Made by a program: the position numbers and the translations under genes. Shown in pieces: positions 26,441-38,677 of a stretch of 64,000 nucleotides of DNA. The DNA is taken from positions 440,551 to 504,550 of the forward strand of contig PUQB01000117.1 of assembly GCA_003024785.1 (NCBI GenBank). Reading direction: 5' to 3'. The DNA is from Selaginella tamariscina (taxonomy: Eukaryota; Streptophyta; Lycopodiopsida; Selaginellales; Selaginellaceae). Below the pieces are notes generated by a model, which worked only from the letters and a program-made list of their open reading frames with translations, made no database searches and was not told where the DNA came from. Position 1 is the first letter of the stretch, and every line of letters starts with the position of its first letter.

Positions 26441-28469
26441 ACATGCTTGTCATACTTAACACAGTCCTAATACATTCTCATTTATTTTAACTTTTTTTAT
26501 TATTTCATGTAAATGATAATGTGTTGGCCTGAAGCATGTTGCAAAATTTTAACTTAAGAAGAAAACATGTTTGATAGTGATAATGATGACATAAAAGTGC
26601 GAGTGAATGAAAACGTTGAGGTAGAGTTTTTGAATGACTTTATTTAATTTTTTGATTTTAAGAACTAGAGATTGATTATATAGAACTTTTAAACCCTCTC
26701 AACTTCTCTTTAAACACATTCAAGAATAACAAAATGAGAATGAACACTAATAAATCACCAACAGACATTCAAAGAAGAGGCAAAAGAAGTAGAAGAGACA
26801 ATTAAAAAAGAAAAAAGAATCAAAATACTAGAAAAATAAATTTTTGACGTTATTAAGTTTTATACTAAAGTTAAATAATTATGTATACAATTCACTTCAT
26901 AAAGCATGATATGGAATTTTATGTTTATTTTGTTAAAAAACATGTCAATGTATCATAAATAATAATATTTTTAAAAAGTTAAATCACAAAGAATATATGG
27001 CAATTACTTTAAACTATGAGTCAGTGGCTAGCAATTTATTAATTAAGAGATGATTTTCTATTCTAAATTTAACCTAAACTACTATAAATAGTTATAATTT
27101 TAAATTTTTAATAAATAACTAGTAAATTGCTAATTATTCCTAATTAAAAATTACTAATTAAATAGTTAATAAAATGTCAATATTCATATAGTCTCAAATT
27201 AATGAGTATGTGGTAATAAAGTACATGAAGTTTTGATATAAAGTTTTAAAGTTAAGTTTTTTTTGAAACTTATGAACTTTTATACATTGTAGAAGTTACC
27301 ATAGAAACATTATAAACTCTTAAGTTTTTAAACACATTTTCTAATAAATAAAAATTTACACTTTTAAATTTTATTTAGTAATCATTGTGTGATGTTTTTA
27401 GTGTTTTCTATGTTTGTTTAGATAGGGAAATGTCGTGAAGCATCTTTCATGAGGCCATTCAAGTGGAAATTATTGATCTATATTGAGAATATGATTTTAA
27501 TGCACTAATCTAGCTTGGCTTCTAGTTTAGGAACAGAGAAATAGAATTGAAAATGCATGGGTTTGATGAAATTTTGTTAAGACTCTTGTTGGCTATGCAG
27601 GTGGAGTCTAAGCAAGACACATGCAGCTCAATGACGTGGATTGGGACTTGGTGTGGGCATTTGGGACTCTCTATCAATATTACTATGGCTCAACAATAAT
27701 TCTGTTATTACTAAAAATGGAGATTCAATGAGGGCGACATCATTTAATAAGCTTTGCAGTTTGTTGATGGGGCTAATACTTCATGAAAGGAGGTTAGAGA
27801 AAGTACTCCTTGATCATCTATTGTGAGGAATCATGGGGACTCTCTTTATGGAGAAAGGGAAAGACTATTTTGGCAACGTTCAAAATTATTGTTTTAGGTA
27901 GTATTATTAATATTGTAGGCACATTCACAAGTGTTGTTCATCCATCTCGTAGATGTTCACATAAGTTAAGACCGTTGCTCAACTATATACATACACATGG
28001 AACATGAATGCACCTTGATCATCCAGTTGTGAGGAATCATGCAAATTGTCTCTCCGTTGGTATACGTAGAGAAATTAGATATATATATATATATCATTAT
28101 TATATACATGATGCATATGAGATACATAAAACAAACAATGCACTTACATGGTACACTCTTTGATGTCTTCCACATTGTGCTTGTATATGCAATATACTTC
28201 ACATCAAGAATCGACACAGAGGCATTTGTGACTTATCACTAGTGACCTTCATACATAATCTTCATAGCGAATGCTTGCCAATAGTCTACCTATAACTCCT
28301 CTTTGACAATCCTTTAAATCTTGGTCTCAATTCTGTCCCATGCTCGCCTCCTTATACACATTCGGATAAAAATGCACGTTGTAATTAAAATGGGCATGAT
28401 ATATGAAAATGGGAATATAAATAAATATTAATTAATATTTAAGTTCTAATTCTTAATTAATTATTTAAT
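26441..28469. other. AT-rich region, no supported gene
   Basis: No protein-like reading frame or known element ends were recognised. Confidence 0.5.
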
Positions 28470-28610
28470 AAATATATATTTAAATCTTTCTTTAAACATA
28501 TATTATTTTAAAGAATATTTGTTTAATATTAAAATATGTTATTTAAATATTTAAAATTACTAATATTATTAAGAAATGGGACTATAGACATATCCATTTT
28601 AGTTACAATG
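28470..28610. repeat. Short dispersed repeat, second copy
   Basis: Counterpart of 25190-25345, same orientation and same order of shared words, diverged by small indels. Confidence 0.6.
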
Positions 28611-29152
28611 TACATAAAACCACTTAATGCTACATGTAACAATTCACATGTTAACCACCTAACATTTTTTTTAGTAAAAAGTCACACATTTTGACTTATT
28701 GTGCATGGGAGTGTTGAGTTGAGGTGCAATGAGTTAATGAGTTGATAGGGTGAGTCAATGAAAGTCAAAGTCAACAATGAAGCAAACTTAATGTCATAAC
28801 TTTTACTATGACCTTTACTTTTACTTTGGAGTTGAATATTGTTACATATCAAATTATGTGACGAACCCTAGATGTAGTGAAAATAGCCCTTGTGTTTAGG
28901 GATAGTCCGGCTGGTAGTCTTTAAGCATCTCAAGAAATTCTAGGTGAAAGTAAAATTTACTTTTTAATAACTCTCTTCTCATTTTCATATTATGGAGTTA
29001 TGAACACGCCTAGGGTTGACTTAACCCTAGGTTACCCTAACTTCATGCCCTAAGCCCTTTCTCCCTCTGGGTGGGTTTAGGGTTGGTTAAGAGTTTAACT
29101 TAGTAACATTGGGGTTAGCTTTTTGTGTTAGCTCACTTTCACAATTAGGAAG

Positions 29153-29186
29153 AGGGGGCAAAGGGGGGGCAAAGGGGGGGGGGGGA
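29153..29186 (+). other. G-run cluster with quadruplex potential
   Basis: Three runs of 5, 7 and 12 G separated by CAAA lie in an otherwise AT-rich region. The longest run can supply two tracts, so the four G-tracts of a quadruplex are available. Confidence 0.7.
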
Positions 29187-29414
29187 GTCCATCACATAAA
29201 TAAGGTATGGGTAGTGAGAGTTCATGAGTTCATTATTCTTTTATTAATGCAAGCTCTAAACTTGTGTCATTAAAACATAACTCATATTGTGCCGCCCTTA
29301 ACTTCTAATTGGTAGGGTATGTCACACCCTAGGGGTATCTTACCTTCATCATTGGTGAATCTGTGCTTGGGAGGTCCTGTCAAAGTACACATTCCAAGGG
29401 TTAGAAATTGAGGT

Positions 29415-29698
29415 TGTCATGAACCACCAGAATATGCCAATATTCCTTTAGAATATCCTAAATTGATAATGATGATGGTATATGCCAACATTAAAATATT
29501 CTCTTAAAATATTCTAGAATAAAGAACTGATGATCTAGATTCAGATCTAGAACCAAAGGTCCAGATTCAGATCCAGAACCAGATGTTCAAATCTAGAGAT
29601 GCCAACTCTTAAGTATATAAAGAAGGCTAGGGTTAGGTTTTTAACATTTCGGTTCAACACCAGTTGTTGACTTGATCTCTTTAATACTGGTCGTGACA
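29415..29698 (+). mobile_element. Solo LTR inserted in the dispersed repeat
   Basis: A 284-bp insertion absent from copy A. It starts TGTCATGAACC and ends GGTCGTGACA, giving TG...CA ends with short inverted termini (TGTCA/TGACA). The 5 bases on either side are GAGGT and GAGGC, a near-perfect target duplication. A promoter-like TATATAAAGAAGG lies near 29616, as in plant LTRs. It contains a CTAGATTCAGATC-type internal repeat. No internal retrotransposon sequence flanks it. Confidence 0.75.
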
Positions 29699-30040
29699 GA
29701 GGCATGCTCTTCCATGTTAAGTTAAAAGCATCACTCGCAACTAAGTAGGGCACATCTATGTCCTTATCCAATTATGAGGATGGGATCTTGATTGGCAAGT
29801 TCTCTTTACCATGTTCTTGAGGGTTCACAAAAGGGTTCTAGAGTTGACATATGTGAGCCACGTTCGTGCGTGGCACCATGTGTAGCTTTTAAGTTTAAGG
29901 AGATATGGCAAGATAGCTCACATCTTAAAAAATAGTGTCACATAAATATGTAACACTAGGCTAGATGACACATGGTACAATGCCTGAAACATGTCTTATG
30001 GGCTTAACGTTGAGGGGTATTACCTCTAGTTAGTTTAAAA

Positions 30041-30825
30041 TATGACTTACTATTGAACTACATATATGATGGTGAAATCAAAATGTAATCTAAATGAAAA
30101 AGTAAATAAAATGTTTTTTACTACTATTTTAACGAACTATAATATGAATTTTGTATATGTTACAAACCCGAAAACCAACCCTTCTTCTTGGACCCTTAGT
30201 ACTTCCCCTAGTATTTTAGTCAAAAAAATTCTACTCTAATATTCACAAAATTAGGCATAGTTTTTTGTCTTGTTTACTTTGCATTTTTGGTGTATGTAAC
30301 TAGTTCAAAAGAAAGATGGACTTGAATAAACTACATACAAATGAAGGATTTTGAACTTGACATAGATGAAATGTTTGTAAATATTGATAAAGTTCATGTC
30401 AAGAGATAAGGCAAATAAAATCGAGAACATAAGTTGTTAAACACTTTGTGAAATCTAAAATAACTAGAGAGAAGGTCATCATGGAAAACATGAAGAAAGT
30501 GAGGTACATAGCATATACCTATTCTAGTTGATCCCACAAAATAAAGATGATTATTTACCATTGTGAACTTTGCAATATAATCCTAAAAACCAATATCAAC
30601 ATTTACCACCAACTCAGAAACTTTGAGTGCATTTATTATCCATTGATTACATCGTATGCCAACCCATTTTCGCAGAGATTAGTCAATGTTGTGGGTTCTA
30701 AAATTAATAGAACACCCACAGCAAATGGTGCCTGTAACAAAGCATCCATATATGCCATAAAAGAACCTGAACGATGATGAAAATATGAATTAATAGTCTT
30801 GCAATGCTAACTCCCATTGTGCATC
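30041..30825. other. AT-rich region left of the old gypsy remnant
   Basis: No gene recognised. It may contain the decayed 3' end of the older retroelement, but no LTR match to 39445-39834 was confirmed. Confidence 0.4.
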
Positions 30826-32431
30826 TCAACCCATCAAATGCTTCTTCTTTAATACTAAATGTATTACAACATGATCATATTCCACCAAAGTAGAAGAACC
30901 ATAAAGATAAGCATGGAACTTATGGAATGCCCAAACAACTGCTAAAAATTCCTTATCTATAATTAAATAATTGAGTTCTGAACTGTTGAGACTTAACTGG
31001 CAATGCATTAGGATGTCATTGACCAAACTTTAGATCTTCTTATATGAGATCAACACACCCAAACCAATATCTGAAACATTAGTATGAAGAAGAAAGGGGC
31101 GAGACAAATCAAGATAATGGAAAAAAAGGAGCAAATGTTAAAAGATGGATAAGAGACTCCAAGAAAGATTGACACTGAGAGAACCACGAAGAGGAGCAAA
31201 GCACATAGTGGAGCCATTTCATCAGTCAAACATGGAACGAATTGCACTAAATAAGTTACCCAAAAATTGTTGAAGTTCATTATGTGTCTTTGGAACCAAG
31301 AACTCCTTCACTGCAATGAATTTTTGCTAGATCTGGATGAAACACCCTTACTAGAGAGAAAACAACTCTCAAATACTTTACTAAAGTCTGACCAAATTTT
31401 GCACTTTGATAATTTCAACATTAGTTAATATCGTTGAAATTGTAATAAGATCTACTCCAACATGAGCCAAATGTTCTTCCCATGTACCAGTTGAATGACT
31501 AGAACATTATTCACAAGCACTCATGCAAAAGATTCCATTTCGTCCATCATTTGTTAAAACTTTGCTGGAGCATTCTTCAAATCAAAAGGCATCACTGTGA
31601 ATTCATATAATCCATTAGGTGTTCAAAAGTAGATCTGCCAAAATTGAGAGGAACTTATCAATAGCCTAAAGTTAAATCCAATGTCCTGAATCAACAACAC
31701 TTCCCCAATTTGTCAATAAGGTCATCCATGCGTGGCATGGGATAATTAGTTGTCACTATTACATTATTCAAAGGCTGAAAATCAATCGTAAACCCTACCT
31801 TCATCTATTTTGTTAGAAGTTCATGGGCTATGGAATGGATGCACCACTCTTTAAGTTAAGATATCCCGAAAAACCTATGCCATCTCTTGCTTCTCTCATG
31901 AAGATCGCCAATGAATTGGAGCTTTTATTGGTGCAAAATCTTTTGCATCAATTTGATGGCGAGTGTTGATTGCAATTGTCCCAACCACCACTAGTTATTG
32001 CAAATTTGGGAACCGATTAAGAAGCTTTTCCATATCCTTCTAACGACGTTTCAAATACAAATCAAGAGGAAAGATCACATCTATAACATTTAGAAGAGAT
32101 GCATGAACTCCAAATTATATTGTAGACTATACTTGTAAAGAGGAGCAACCATGAATGAAGACTTCCCCCATGCTGAAGTTTACACACACACCCTCAGCAT
32201 ACATCCAATTTAAACCCAAAATCACATAATACAATTAAGAAGACATGACATGAAGAGGCAATACCTTAGAATATGACCCTAGTTAAATAGGAGCATAAGA
32301 ACTTGGGAAGAAAGCAAAAGACTTGTTGTCTCCGTACAACACTCAAAATGTTTCATTGGGAGAGAGCACTGTGTCACCAAAGAATGTTGAATAGACGAGA
32401 TTGCCAACTAAGAATCAAGAAGAATAGATAC
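30826..32431 (-). pseudogene. Old Ty3/gypsy pol remnant (protease, RT, RNase H)
   Basis: Minus-strand translation shows heavily broken pol. Near 32400-32430 is a protease-like start (VSILLDS), near 31580 an RT fragment (DLKNAPAKF, corresponding to the FGLTNAPA region), and at 30826-31026 an RNase H fragment (ELNYLIIDKEFLAVVWAFHK). The order on the minus strand is correct for Ty3/gypsy. There are numerous stops and frame changes. This is the distal half of the element whose gag lies at 38852-39364; the younger element at 32432-38671 separates the two halves. Confidence 0.75.
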
Positions 32432-32801
32432 TGTCACGACCTTGTGCAAAGGGCGAAACCTTTAAAACAAGGGTGGAACCTTGAAAGAAGGAGATTGTAT
32501 TCAAGAAAGAAATGAATACAAAATGAAATACAAGGCCGAAGACTGGTGTTGAATGATTCTGAGAAACCTAGAACTGGAACCCTGTTTATATATCTGAGGT
32601 CCTGAGGATTGTATGGTCCACAACTGGTTTGGAATGTGTGGTCCACACTGGTCTGGAACATGCGTATGAATATACGCCTTGCTGTTGAGTAGTTCAGCAT
32701 CCAGGATCATACGAACCAGTTGGTTAACACATGTGTGTGTTAGCCAAAAGGTCTCGGGTTTAAGTCTTGTGAAAGGTAAAAAATGACCCATGATCCTTAC
32801 A
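32432..32801 (-). repeat. 3' LTR of the minus-strand gypsy element
   Basis: About 370 bp. On the minus strand it runs from TGTAAGGATCATGGG, right after the polypurine tract, to GGTCGTGACA. It contains two tandem copies of a 30-odd bp TCCACA(A)CTGGTCTGGAA unit, against three in the other LTR. A TTTATATATC word near 32584 may belong to the promoter. Confidence 0.8.
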
Positions 32802-33420
32802 TTATCTCCCCCTTCGATGACGAGCACTGCGCGTCACTGGTCCAGGTTTTGCAGGATATTGTTGATGGGAATCAGCAACAAGATCAGGAGATCTCCCCCT
32901 TCGATGGCGCATCACTGGTCCAGGTTTTGCAGGATATCGTTGATGGGACTCGGCAACAAGATTAAGAGCATGAACAAGATGAGCAGCAGCTGGTCCAGGT
33001 TTTGCAGGATATCGTTGATGGAACTCAGCAACAAGATCAGGAGCATGAACAAGATGAGCAGCAAGCTCCCAAGTGCGTTCGCCAAGTGGATAACTGATCC
33101 AATCGGATAACTGATCCAATCCACGTTGCAGCAACCTCAAACTCAGGTTCACCAGCAACTCGGCAACAAGATCAGGAGCATGAACAAGATGAGCAGCAAG
33201 CTCCCAAGTGCGTTCGCCAAGTGGATAACTGATCCAATCCACGTTGCAGCAACCTCGAACTCAGGTTCACCAGCAACTCGAACTCAGGTTCATGCTCCTG
33301 ATCTTGTTGCCGAGTTGCTGGTGAACCTGAGTTCGCCAGCAACTCGGCAACAAGATCAGGAGCATGAACAAGATGAGCAGCAGGCTCCCAAGTGCGTTCG
33401 CCAGGTGGAAGAAGTCGGCC
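32802..33420 (-). repeat. Tandemly repeated chromodomain-tail segment of the gypsy element
   Basis: Two interleaved repeats. A CAGGTTTTGCAGGATAT...GATGG unit recurs at about 32843, 32920 and 32998. A longer unit of roughly 170 bp, with GATCAGGAGCATGAACAAGA and AAGTGCGTTCGCCAA words, recurs near 33034, 33170 and 33354. In the minus-strand reading frame these encode repeated GERTWEPAAHLVHAPDLVAE, the end of a chromodomain-like tail (compare the canonical W-E-P/E-x-N-L helix). Confidence 0.8.
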
Positions 33421-33778
33421 AGGTTCAGAAGGAGCATGATAAGGCTCCAATAAAGAAACATGGAACATGGGATGGAAAGAAACATGGAACACGGGATGGA
33501 TCCGGATGGTTGGCGGAAGCTCGAGATGAAACGTCACATCAGAGAGTTTGTCGATGATGCGAAATGGCCCCAAGCATTGATAGTCCAGCTTGTCACAGGG
33601 ACGTGTGGTTGGCCAATGACGCCGAAGGAGCCACACTTGGTCACCAATTGTGAATGCTAGAGGAGAGGAACGGGAACGATTAGCAGCTTGTTGTTGCAAA
33701 TCCCGAGCGCGTTGAAGATGATGCTGCACTTCCTCATGGACCTGTCGGAAATGCTCAACACAATCATCGGCAAGTGGT

Positions 33779-34644
33779 GAGGCCAGGAACCACGGGCAAG
33801 CTGTAGGACCAACGAGGATGAACACCAGAGAACGCCAGGAACCACGGGCAAGCTACAGGACTAGCGAGGATGAACACCAGAGAACGTGAAAAATGGCGAT
33901 ACACCTATGGATGAGTGTGCCGTGTTGTTGTACGCGAACTCAGCAGCAGGAAGGAGATCGACTCAATCATCTTGTAGATGAGAAATGAAACACCGGAGAT
34001 ATTGTTCCAGAGTCTGAATTGTGCGCTCCGATTGTCCATCTGTTTTAGGATGATGTGCAGTAGACAGCTTCCCGGTGATAAGTAGCCGATCTAGGAATCT
34101 CCGCCAGAATGCCGAAGTGAACTGGGGACCTCGATCAGTGACAAGTTCATCAGGAAGACCATGAAAGCGGAACACCTACCGGTACATCAGATCTGCAACA
34201 TCAGAACCTGGTGAGGCCAGGAACCACGGGCAAGCTGTAGGACCAGCGAGGATGAACACCAGAGAACACCAGGAATCACGAGCAAGCTACAGGACCAGCG
34301 AGGATGAACACCAGAGAACGCGAAAAATGGCGATACACCTATGGATGAGTGTGTCGTGTTGTTGTATGCGAACTCAGCAGCAGGAAGGAGATCGACCCAA
34401 TCATCTTGTAGATGAGAAATGAAACACCGGAGATATTGTTCCAGAATCTGAATTGTGCGCTTCGATTGTCCATCTGTTTCAGGATGATGTGCAGTAGACA
34501 GCTTCCCAGTGATAAGTAGCCGATCTAGGAATCTCCGCCAGAATGCTGAAGTGAACTGGGGACCTCGATCAGTGACAAGTTCATCAGGAAGACCATGAAA
34601 GCGGAACACCTCCTGGTACATCAAATCTGCAGCATCAGGACCCG
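33779..34644. repeat. 433-bp tandem duplication inside the integrase region
   Basis: Two adjacent copies, about 33779-34211 and 34212-34644, with the word GGCCAGGAACCACGGGCAAG starting at 33781 and 34214. They differ at only a few positions. The duplication repeats integrase residues from the VTDRGPQF region through the AEFAYNN region and breaks the frame. Confidence 0.9.
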
Positions 34645-34900
34645 AACATGTCTTATTGCAGGGAACAAAGTGCACCATCTTAGAGAACCGGTCAACAATG
34701 ACTAGGACAGCATCAAACCCTCTAGAAGGCGGTAAATCCGTGAGGAAATTCATGGTGATGGATGACCATGGCCGTTGAGCAATAGGAAGAGGCTGTAGTA
34801 GTCCAACCGGTTGATGACGAGGAAGCTTTGTACACTGGCACGTGCCACAAGATCGCACAAATCTCTCAACATACACGCAAAGTCGAGGCCACCAGAACAC
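33963..34900 (-). pseudogene. Gypsy integrase (zinc-binding and catalytic core), duplicated
   Basis: The frame at 34187-34900 encodes the second half of the HHCC finger (CGTCQCTKLPRHQ), then the catalytic core with Asp in NFLTDLPPS and Asp in VTDRGPQF. In that frame the expected catalytic Glu position reads QSKRTIQ, a Lys, whereas the duplicated copy at 33963-34175 reads QSERTIQ and keeps Glu. So neither reading frame offers a complete DDE set. Confidence 0.85.
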
Positions 34901-35166
34901 CCGTTGTACCAGCTCGATCCTCTTTCGAATGCCAAAATGTCCTGCAGCTGTGTTGTCATGGCAGTGTTGGACAGCTCGTAACCTCAGTTCTCCGTCCAGA
35001 ACTAGATTTGGATGTGGTGGTACAGCAACCCATTATGAAGATGGAAAGCAGCATAATCTCGTAGTTGTGACCCTGAAGACAATGGCTGAACTCGTCGAAC
35101 ATGTGCAAGGACATCACAAACTCGTCTTGAGGGAGATTTTCTCGGATTAGATCCAAAAACGAAGTG

Positions 35167-36374
35167 TCAACTGGAGCAGAAGAACGGGAAAGCGCGTTTA
35201 CCAACAACTGGTCGGAGCTCAGGAACTTGTTCTTGTTGATCAAATCGGATTTCACCTGGTACTGGAGCTAGGTAACTGCGACGAGATAAGGCATCTGCTT
35301 TGCCATTTAGACGACCGGGACGATGAATAATCTCGTATCGGAACCGGGACAAAGACTGTGCCCATCGCGCCTGACGTCGATTGAGAACTCGTGCTGTTGC
35401 CCAGTACTGGAGGTTCTTGTGATCACAATACACCTTAACCACATGCGGGGAACCTTCAAGGAATCTGCGCCACTCCTCAAAGGCATCGACGATCGCCAGC
35501 AGCTCCTTGTTGTAGACATCGTAGTTGATCTCAGGTGCAGTGAACTTGCGGGAATGGAAAGCAATGGGATGGAGAAGATGATCTGGACCTTCCTGGGACA
35601 ACACTCCACCAATGGCGAAGTCAGAGGCATCAGCTTCCACGAAATATGGCTTCGCAGGGTCAGGATGGATAAGAACAGGTGCCGAGGTGAACGCCTTCTT
35701 TAGGAACTCGAACGCCTCCTCAGCCTCAGAGGACCAGACAAATGGAACATCCTTGCCAGTCAACTTCGTCAATGGCAATGCAATCTTGGAGAAATCCCGA
35801 ACGAAACGTCGATAGAAGTTCGCAAACCCGAGGAAACATCGAACATCACGAACATTTGATGGTCTCTCCCACTCCAATACAGTCCGGACTTTTGCAGGAT
35901 CCATGTGAACACCTTCAGCTGAAATGATGTACCCCAGGAACTCGACAGACTGCTGACTGAAAGAGCACTTCTCCAACTGGCAAACAAGTGTTGCTTCCGG
36001 AGCCTCTCCAAGACTAACCGTACATGCCGTTCGTGTTCTTCTCGAGTCTTGGAAAATATCAGGATGTCGTCTAGGTACATGATGACAAACAAATCCAAGA
36101 AGTCCCGGAAAATATCGTTAGCCATGTGCTGGAACACAGCAGGTGCATTTGTCAGGCCGAACGGCATTACTACGTACTCGAAATGTCCGTAGCGTGTACG
36201 GAAAGCTGTTTTCCACTCGTCCCCTTCTCGAATTCGGATGAGATTGTACGCTCCTCTTAAATCGATCTTTGTGAAGTACCGGGCACCAGAAAGACGTTCG
36301 AGCATGTCGGAGACGAGCGGGAGAGGATACTTGTTTGGAATGGTGACCTTATTCAGATCTCGGTAGTCCACCAC
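35167..36374 (-). pseudogene. Gypsy reverse transcriptase and RNase H
   Basis: RT fingers and palm are in 35769-36374: [13 protein letters not shown] (motif A Asp), [11 protein letters not shown], and YLDD at 36067-36078. A frame switch near 35960 leads to the connection domain and RNase H at 35167-35976 (FVEADASDFAIGGVLSQ, NYDVYNKELLAIVDAFEEW, YCDHKNLQY). Motifs are intact but the frame is not continuous. Confidence 0.9.
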
Positions 36375-37120
36375 GAGCCGGAGACTTCCATCCTTCTTGA
36401 AACAAAGAATACTGGAGCACCAGCCGGTGATCGCGAATGACGGATAAATCCGGTGACAAGATTCTCCTCAATGTATTTCCTCAATGTCTCCAACTCTGTT
36501 GGTGAGAGACCGTAAATGGGACCGGAGGACGGCTGCTTACCCTCAACGAGATCGATAGGACAGTCGTACTCACGGTGCGGTGGCAAGGCAGAAGCTTTCT
36601 TTTTGTCGAAGACGTCTGCGAAATCGGCATACTGCTTTGGTAAGGCAGGAGGAACAGAAACATCCTTAGCAGAGCAGGGATAGACTTTGATCGCGAACAC
36701 GGATGCTGGGTCATGTCGGCTATCTTTCTTGAACTGCTTCAAGGTGATATGCGAGACTTGAAGTGGAGGAGGAACTGGAACAGGATCGGAATCAAAGAGT
36801 GTGGCTGGAGTTGAAACAGCTGGGAAACTGTTCATGAAACGTTCTCTCCAACCAGGATCCACCAACTCGATCCACGGCAAACCAAGGATAATCGTAGAGT
36901 CTGGAATAGAAACAACACTGAAGGAGATGTTGCACACAGCACCGCAAGCAACGACCTCAACGAACTCCGTGTCATTTATTACCGCTCCAGATTTGATATC
37001 TCGTCCATCAACGACCCGTACAGAACCAGGAGTCTTCAAAGGATGTAGACGGATCCCGTGCTGACAGCAAAATTCTTGTCGATGAAATTTGCGTTCGCTC
37101 CGCTATCCACCAAAGCTTTA
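36353..37120 (-). pseudogene. Gypsy aspartic protease and RT linker
   Basis: The protease active triad DSG is at 37099-37107 (LVDSGANANFIDKNF), in a different frame from the downstream open frame 36353-37039, which carries the second protease strand ILGLPWIELVDP and the RT lead-in (YDCPIDLVEGKQPSSGPIYGL). Confidence 0.8.
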
Positions 37121-37280
37121 CCAGAGAACTCCACCTCTGGTGTCTTCAGCTGCACCGGAACATGGAACGGCTTGCACACCTTCGTGGATGGAATGGATCC
37201 AAGATGAGGAAGGGAAGATGTTATGAGTGAAGAGCCTTGAGGAACATGAGTTGTTCCACGGCAATCCAGCCGGACGGCTC

Positions 37281-38185
37281 CTATTCGGGCTGGATCTTCT
37301 CGTTTCCCGGCAGCACAGCAAGGGCCACTTCACGAGCTTGTTTTGGACGTCGATGACAATTCTCCAACTTGTGGTACGGGTCCCCACAGTACAAACAAAG
37401 CTTGTACTGAATCCGCTTCTGACGTTCGGTTGGCAAAAGCTTGCCTCGGCGTGATCGCCCTAATTCCATCGGGGATGGTTCTACTGAGGAAGATGATGAA
37501 TCAGCAGATGAGGGAACAGGGACTGCAGAAATGGAAGAAGACGGCACCAAGAAGAAAGAAGGATGCCGACGTTCTTGTTTCCGCTCGATCAACCGGTTGT
37601 CACAACGAATTGCCAACTCGATCATGCTGGTGAGGGTTTCCGGAACCGCAAAATTCAGCAACATGTCTTTGACCTCGTCCTGCAACCCCGACCGGAAAAC
37701 CTCCTTGAGAGCACGATCTCCCCATGTGACATCACAAGCAAGAAGTTGAAACTTCGATGCGTACTCTGCTACCGACATACCCCCTTGGTGAAGCTGACGG
37801 AGTTTGGTGATGGCAGCACTCTCACGATCCACGTCACTGAACATCGCCGTGAACCGTTCCACAAACTCGTCAAAATTCCCAAGGATCGGATCATTGTTCT
37901 CCAGCAAGGCTGAGAACCATGAAAGAGCAGAACCAGAAAGCAGCGACCCGATCAATCCAACCTTAATGGGTTCTGTGCTGTAGCGCCTCGGCTGCATCAC
38001 GATCCGCAACGAACTTGATTGAGAAAACCTCGGAACTTCGATCGGGTACCATCGAACTTTTCGGGCATGCTGATCTTCGGCTCTGGAGAATTCGCACGCT
38101 GTCGGAGCTGATCATTCTCCAGGTGTAGTTGTTTGAGCTGCTGCTGGAGGGCAGCAACTTGCTCATGAAGAGCATGCTCGGACAT
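37281..38185 (-). pseudogene. Gypsy gag capsid and zinc knuckle
   Basis: The likely start is ATG at 38183-38185 (MSEHALHEQVAALQQQLKQL). After one frame break near 38010 the capsid-like retrotransposon gag domain follows (SWFSALLENNDPILGNFDEF), then a CCHC zinc knuckle CLYCGDPYHKLENC in the 37281-38009 frame. Confidence 0.85.
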
Positions 38186-38345
38186 GATGAGTCGAAGAAG
38201 AAAAATCAAAAAGAAAAAGAGAAGAAAATCAGAAAAGAAAAAGAAAAGAAAAAATCGAAAAGAAAATTGAAAAGAGAGAAAGAAAGAAAATGGGATCGAT
38301 GACAAGCGGAAACAGAAGCTTGTCACTACCTAGAATCATTCAAAC

Positions 38346-38671
38346 TGTCACGACCTTGTGCAAAGGGCGAAACCTTTAGAACAAGGGTGGAACCTTGAAA
38401 GGAGGAGATTGTATTCAAGAAAGAAATGAATACAAAATGAAACACAAGGCCGAAGACTGGTGTTGAATGATTCTGAGAAACCTGGAACTGGAACCCTGTT
38501 TATATATCTGAGGTCCTGAGGATTGTATGGTCCACAACTGGTCTGGAATGTGTGATCCACAACTGGTCTGGAATGTGTGGTCCACACTGGTCTGGAACAT
38601 GCGTATGAATATACGCCTTGCTGTTGATGGTGTAGTTCAACATCCAGGACCATACGGACCAGTTGGTTAAC
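38346..38671 (-). repeat. 5' LTR of the minus-strand gypsy element, outer end missing
   Basis: Nearly identical to 32432-32729 over its length, apart from one extra copy of the CTGGTCTGGAATGTGTG tandem unit. Similarity stops abruptly after GGTTAACA, about 72 bp short of the outer end defined by the other LTR. Confidence 0.85.
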
Positions 38672-38677
38672 ATACAA

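Larger units (their letters stand above)
28740..30040. repeat. Dispersed non-coding repeat, copy B
   Basis: Matches copy A (21060-22950) from about 29290 to 29950 in direct orientation. Its left part (about 28790-28960) instead matches 21200-21360 of copy A as a reverse complement (landmark ACTATCCCTAAACA at 21268 versus its complement near 28910). It is interrupted by a solo LTR at 29415-29698. Confidence 0.7.
32432..38671 (-). mobile_element. Ty3/gypsy retrotransposon, chromovirus-like, minus strand, degraded
   Basis: About 6.2 kb bounded by related direct repeats: left copy 32432-32801 (the 3' LTR for this strand) and right copy 38346-38671 (5' LTR). Both begin TGTCACGACCTTGTGCAAAG on the plus strand. 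A polypurine tract (AAGGGGGAGATAA on the minus strand, about 32802-32816) abuts the 3' LTR. Domains from high to low coordinate are gag, CCHC knuckle, protease, RT, RNase H, integrase and a chromodomain-like tail. Base composition is clearly GC-richer than the surroundings. Several frame breaks plus large internal duplications mean this copy is not autonomous. No clean target duplication was found because the outer end of the right LTR is missing. Confidence 0.9.

Noticed and set aside
22951-28469. Possible protein-coding genes in the AT-rich middle
   Set aside because: Open frames are short, isolated and Phe/Lys/Asn-rich, with no splice-supported continuation or recognisable motif.
32427-38676. 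Target site duplication for the minus-strand gypsy element (GATAC/CATAC)
   Set aside because: Match is imperfect and requires LTR ends that disagree with the polypurine tract; the right LTR is truncated.
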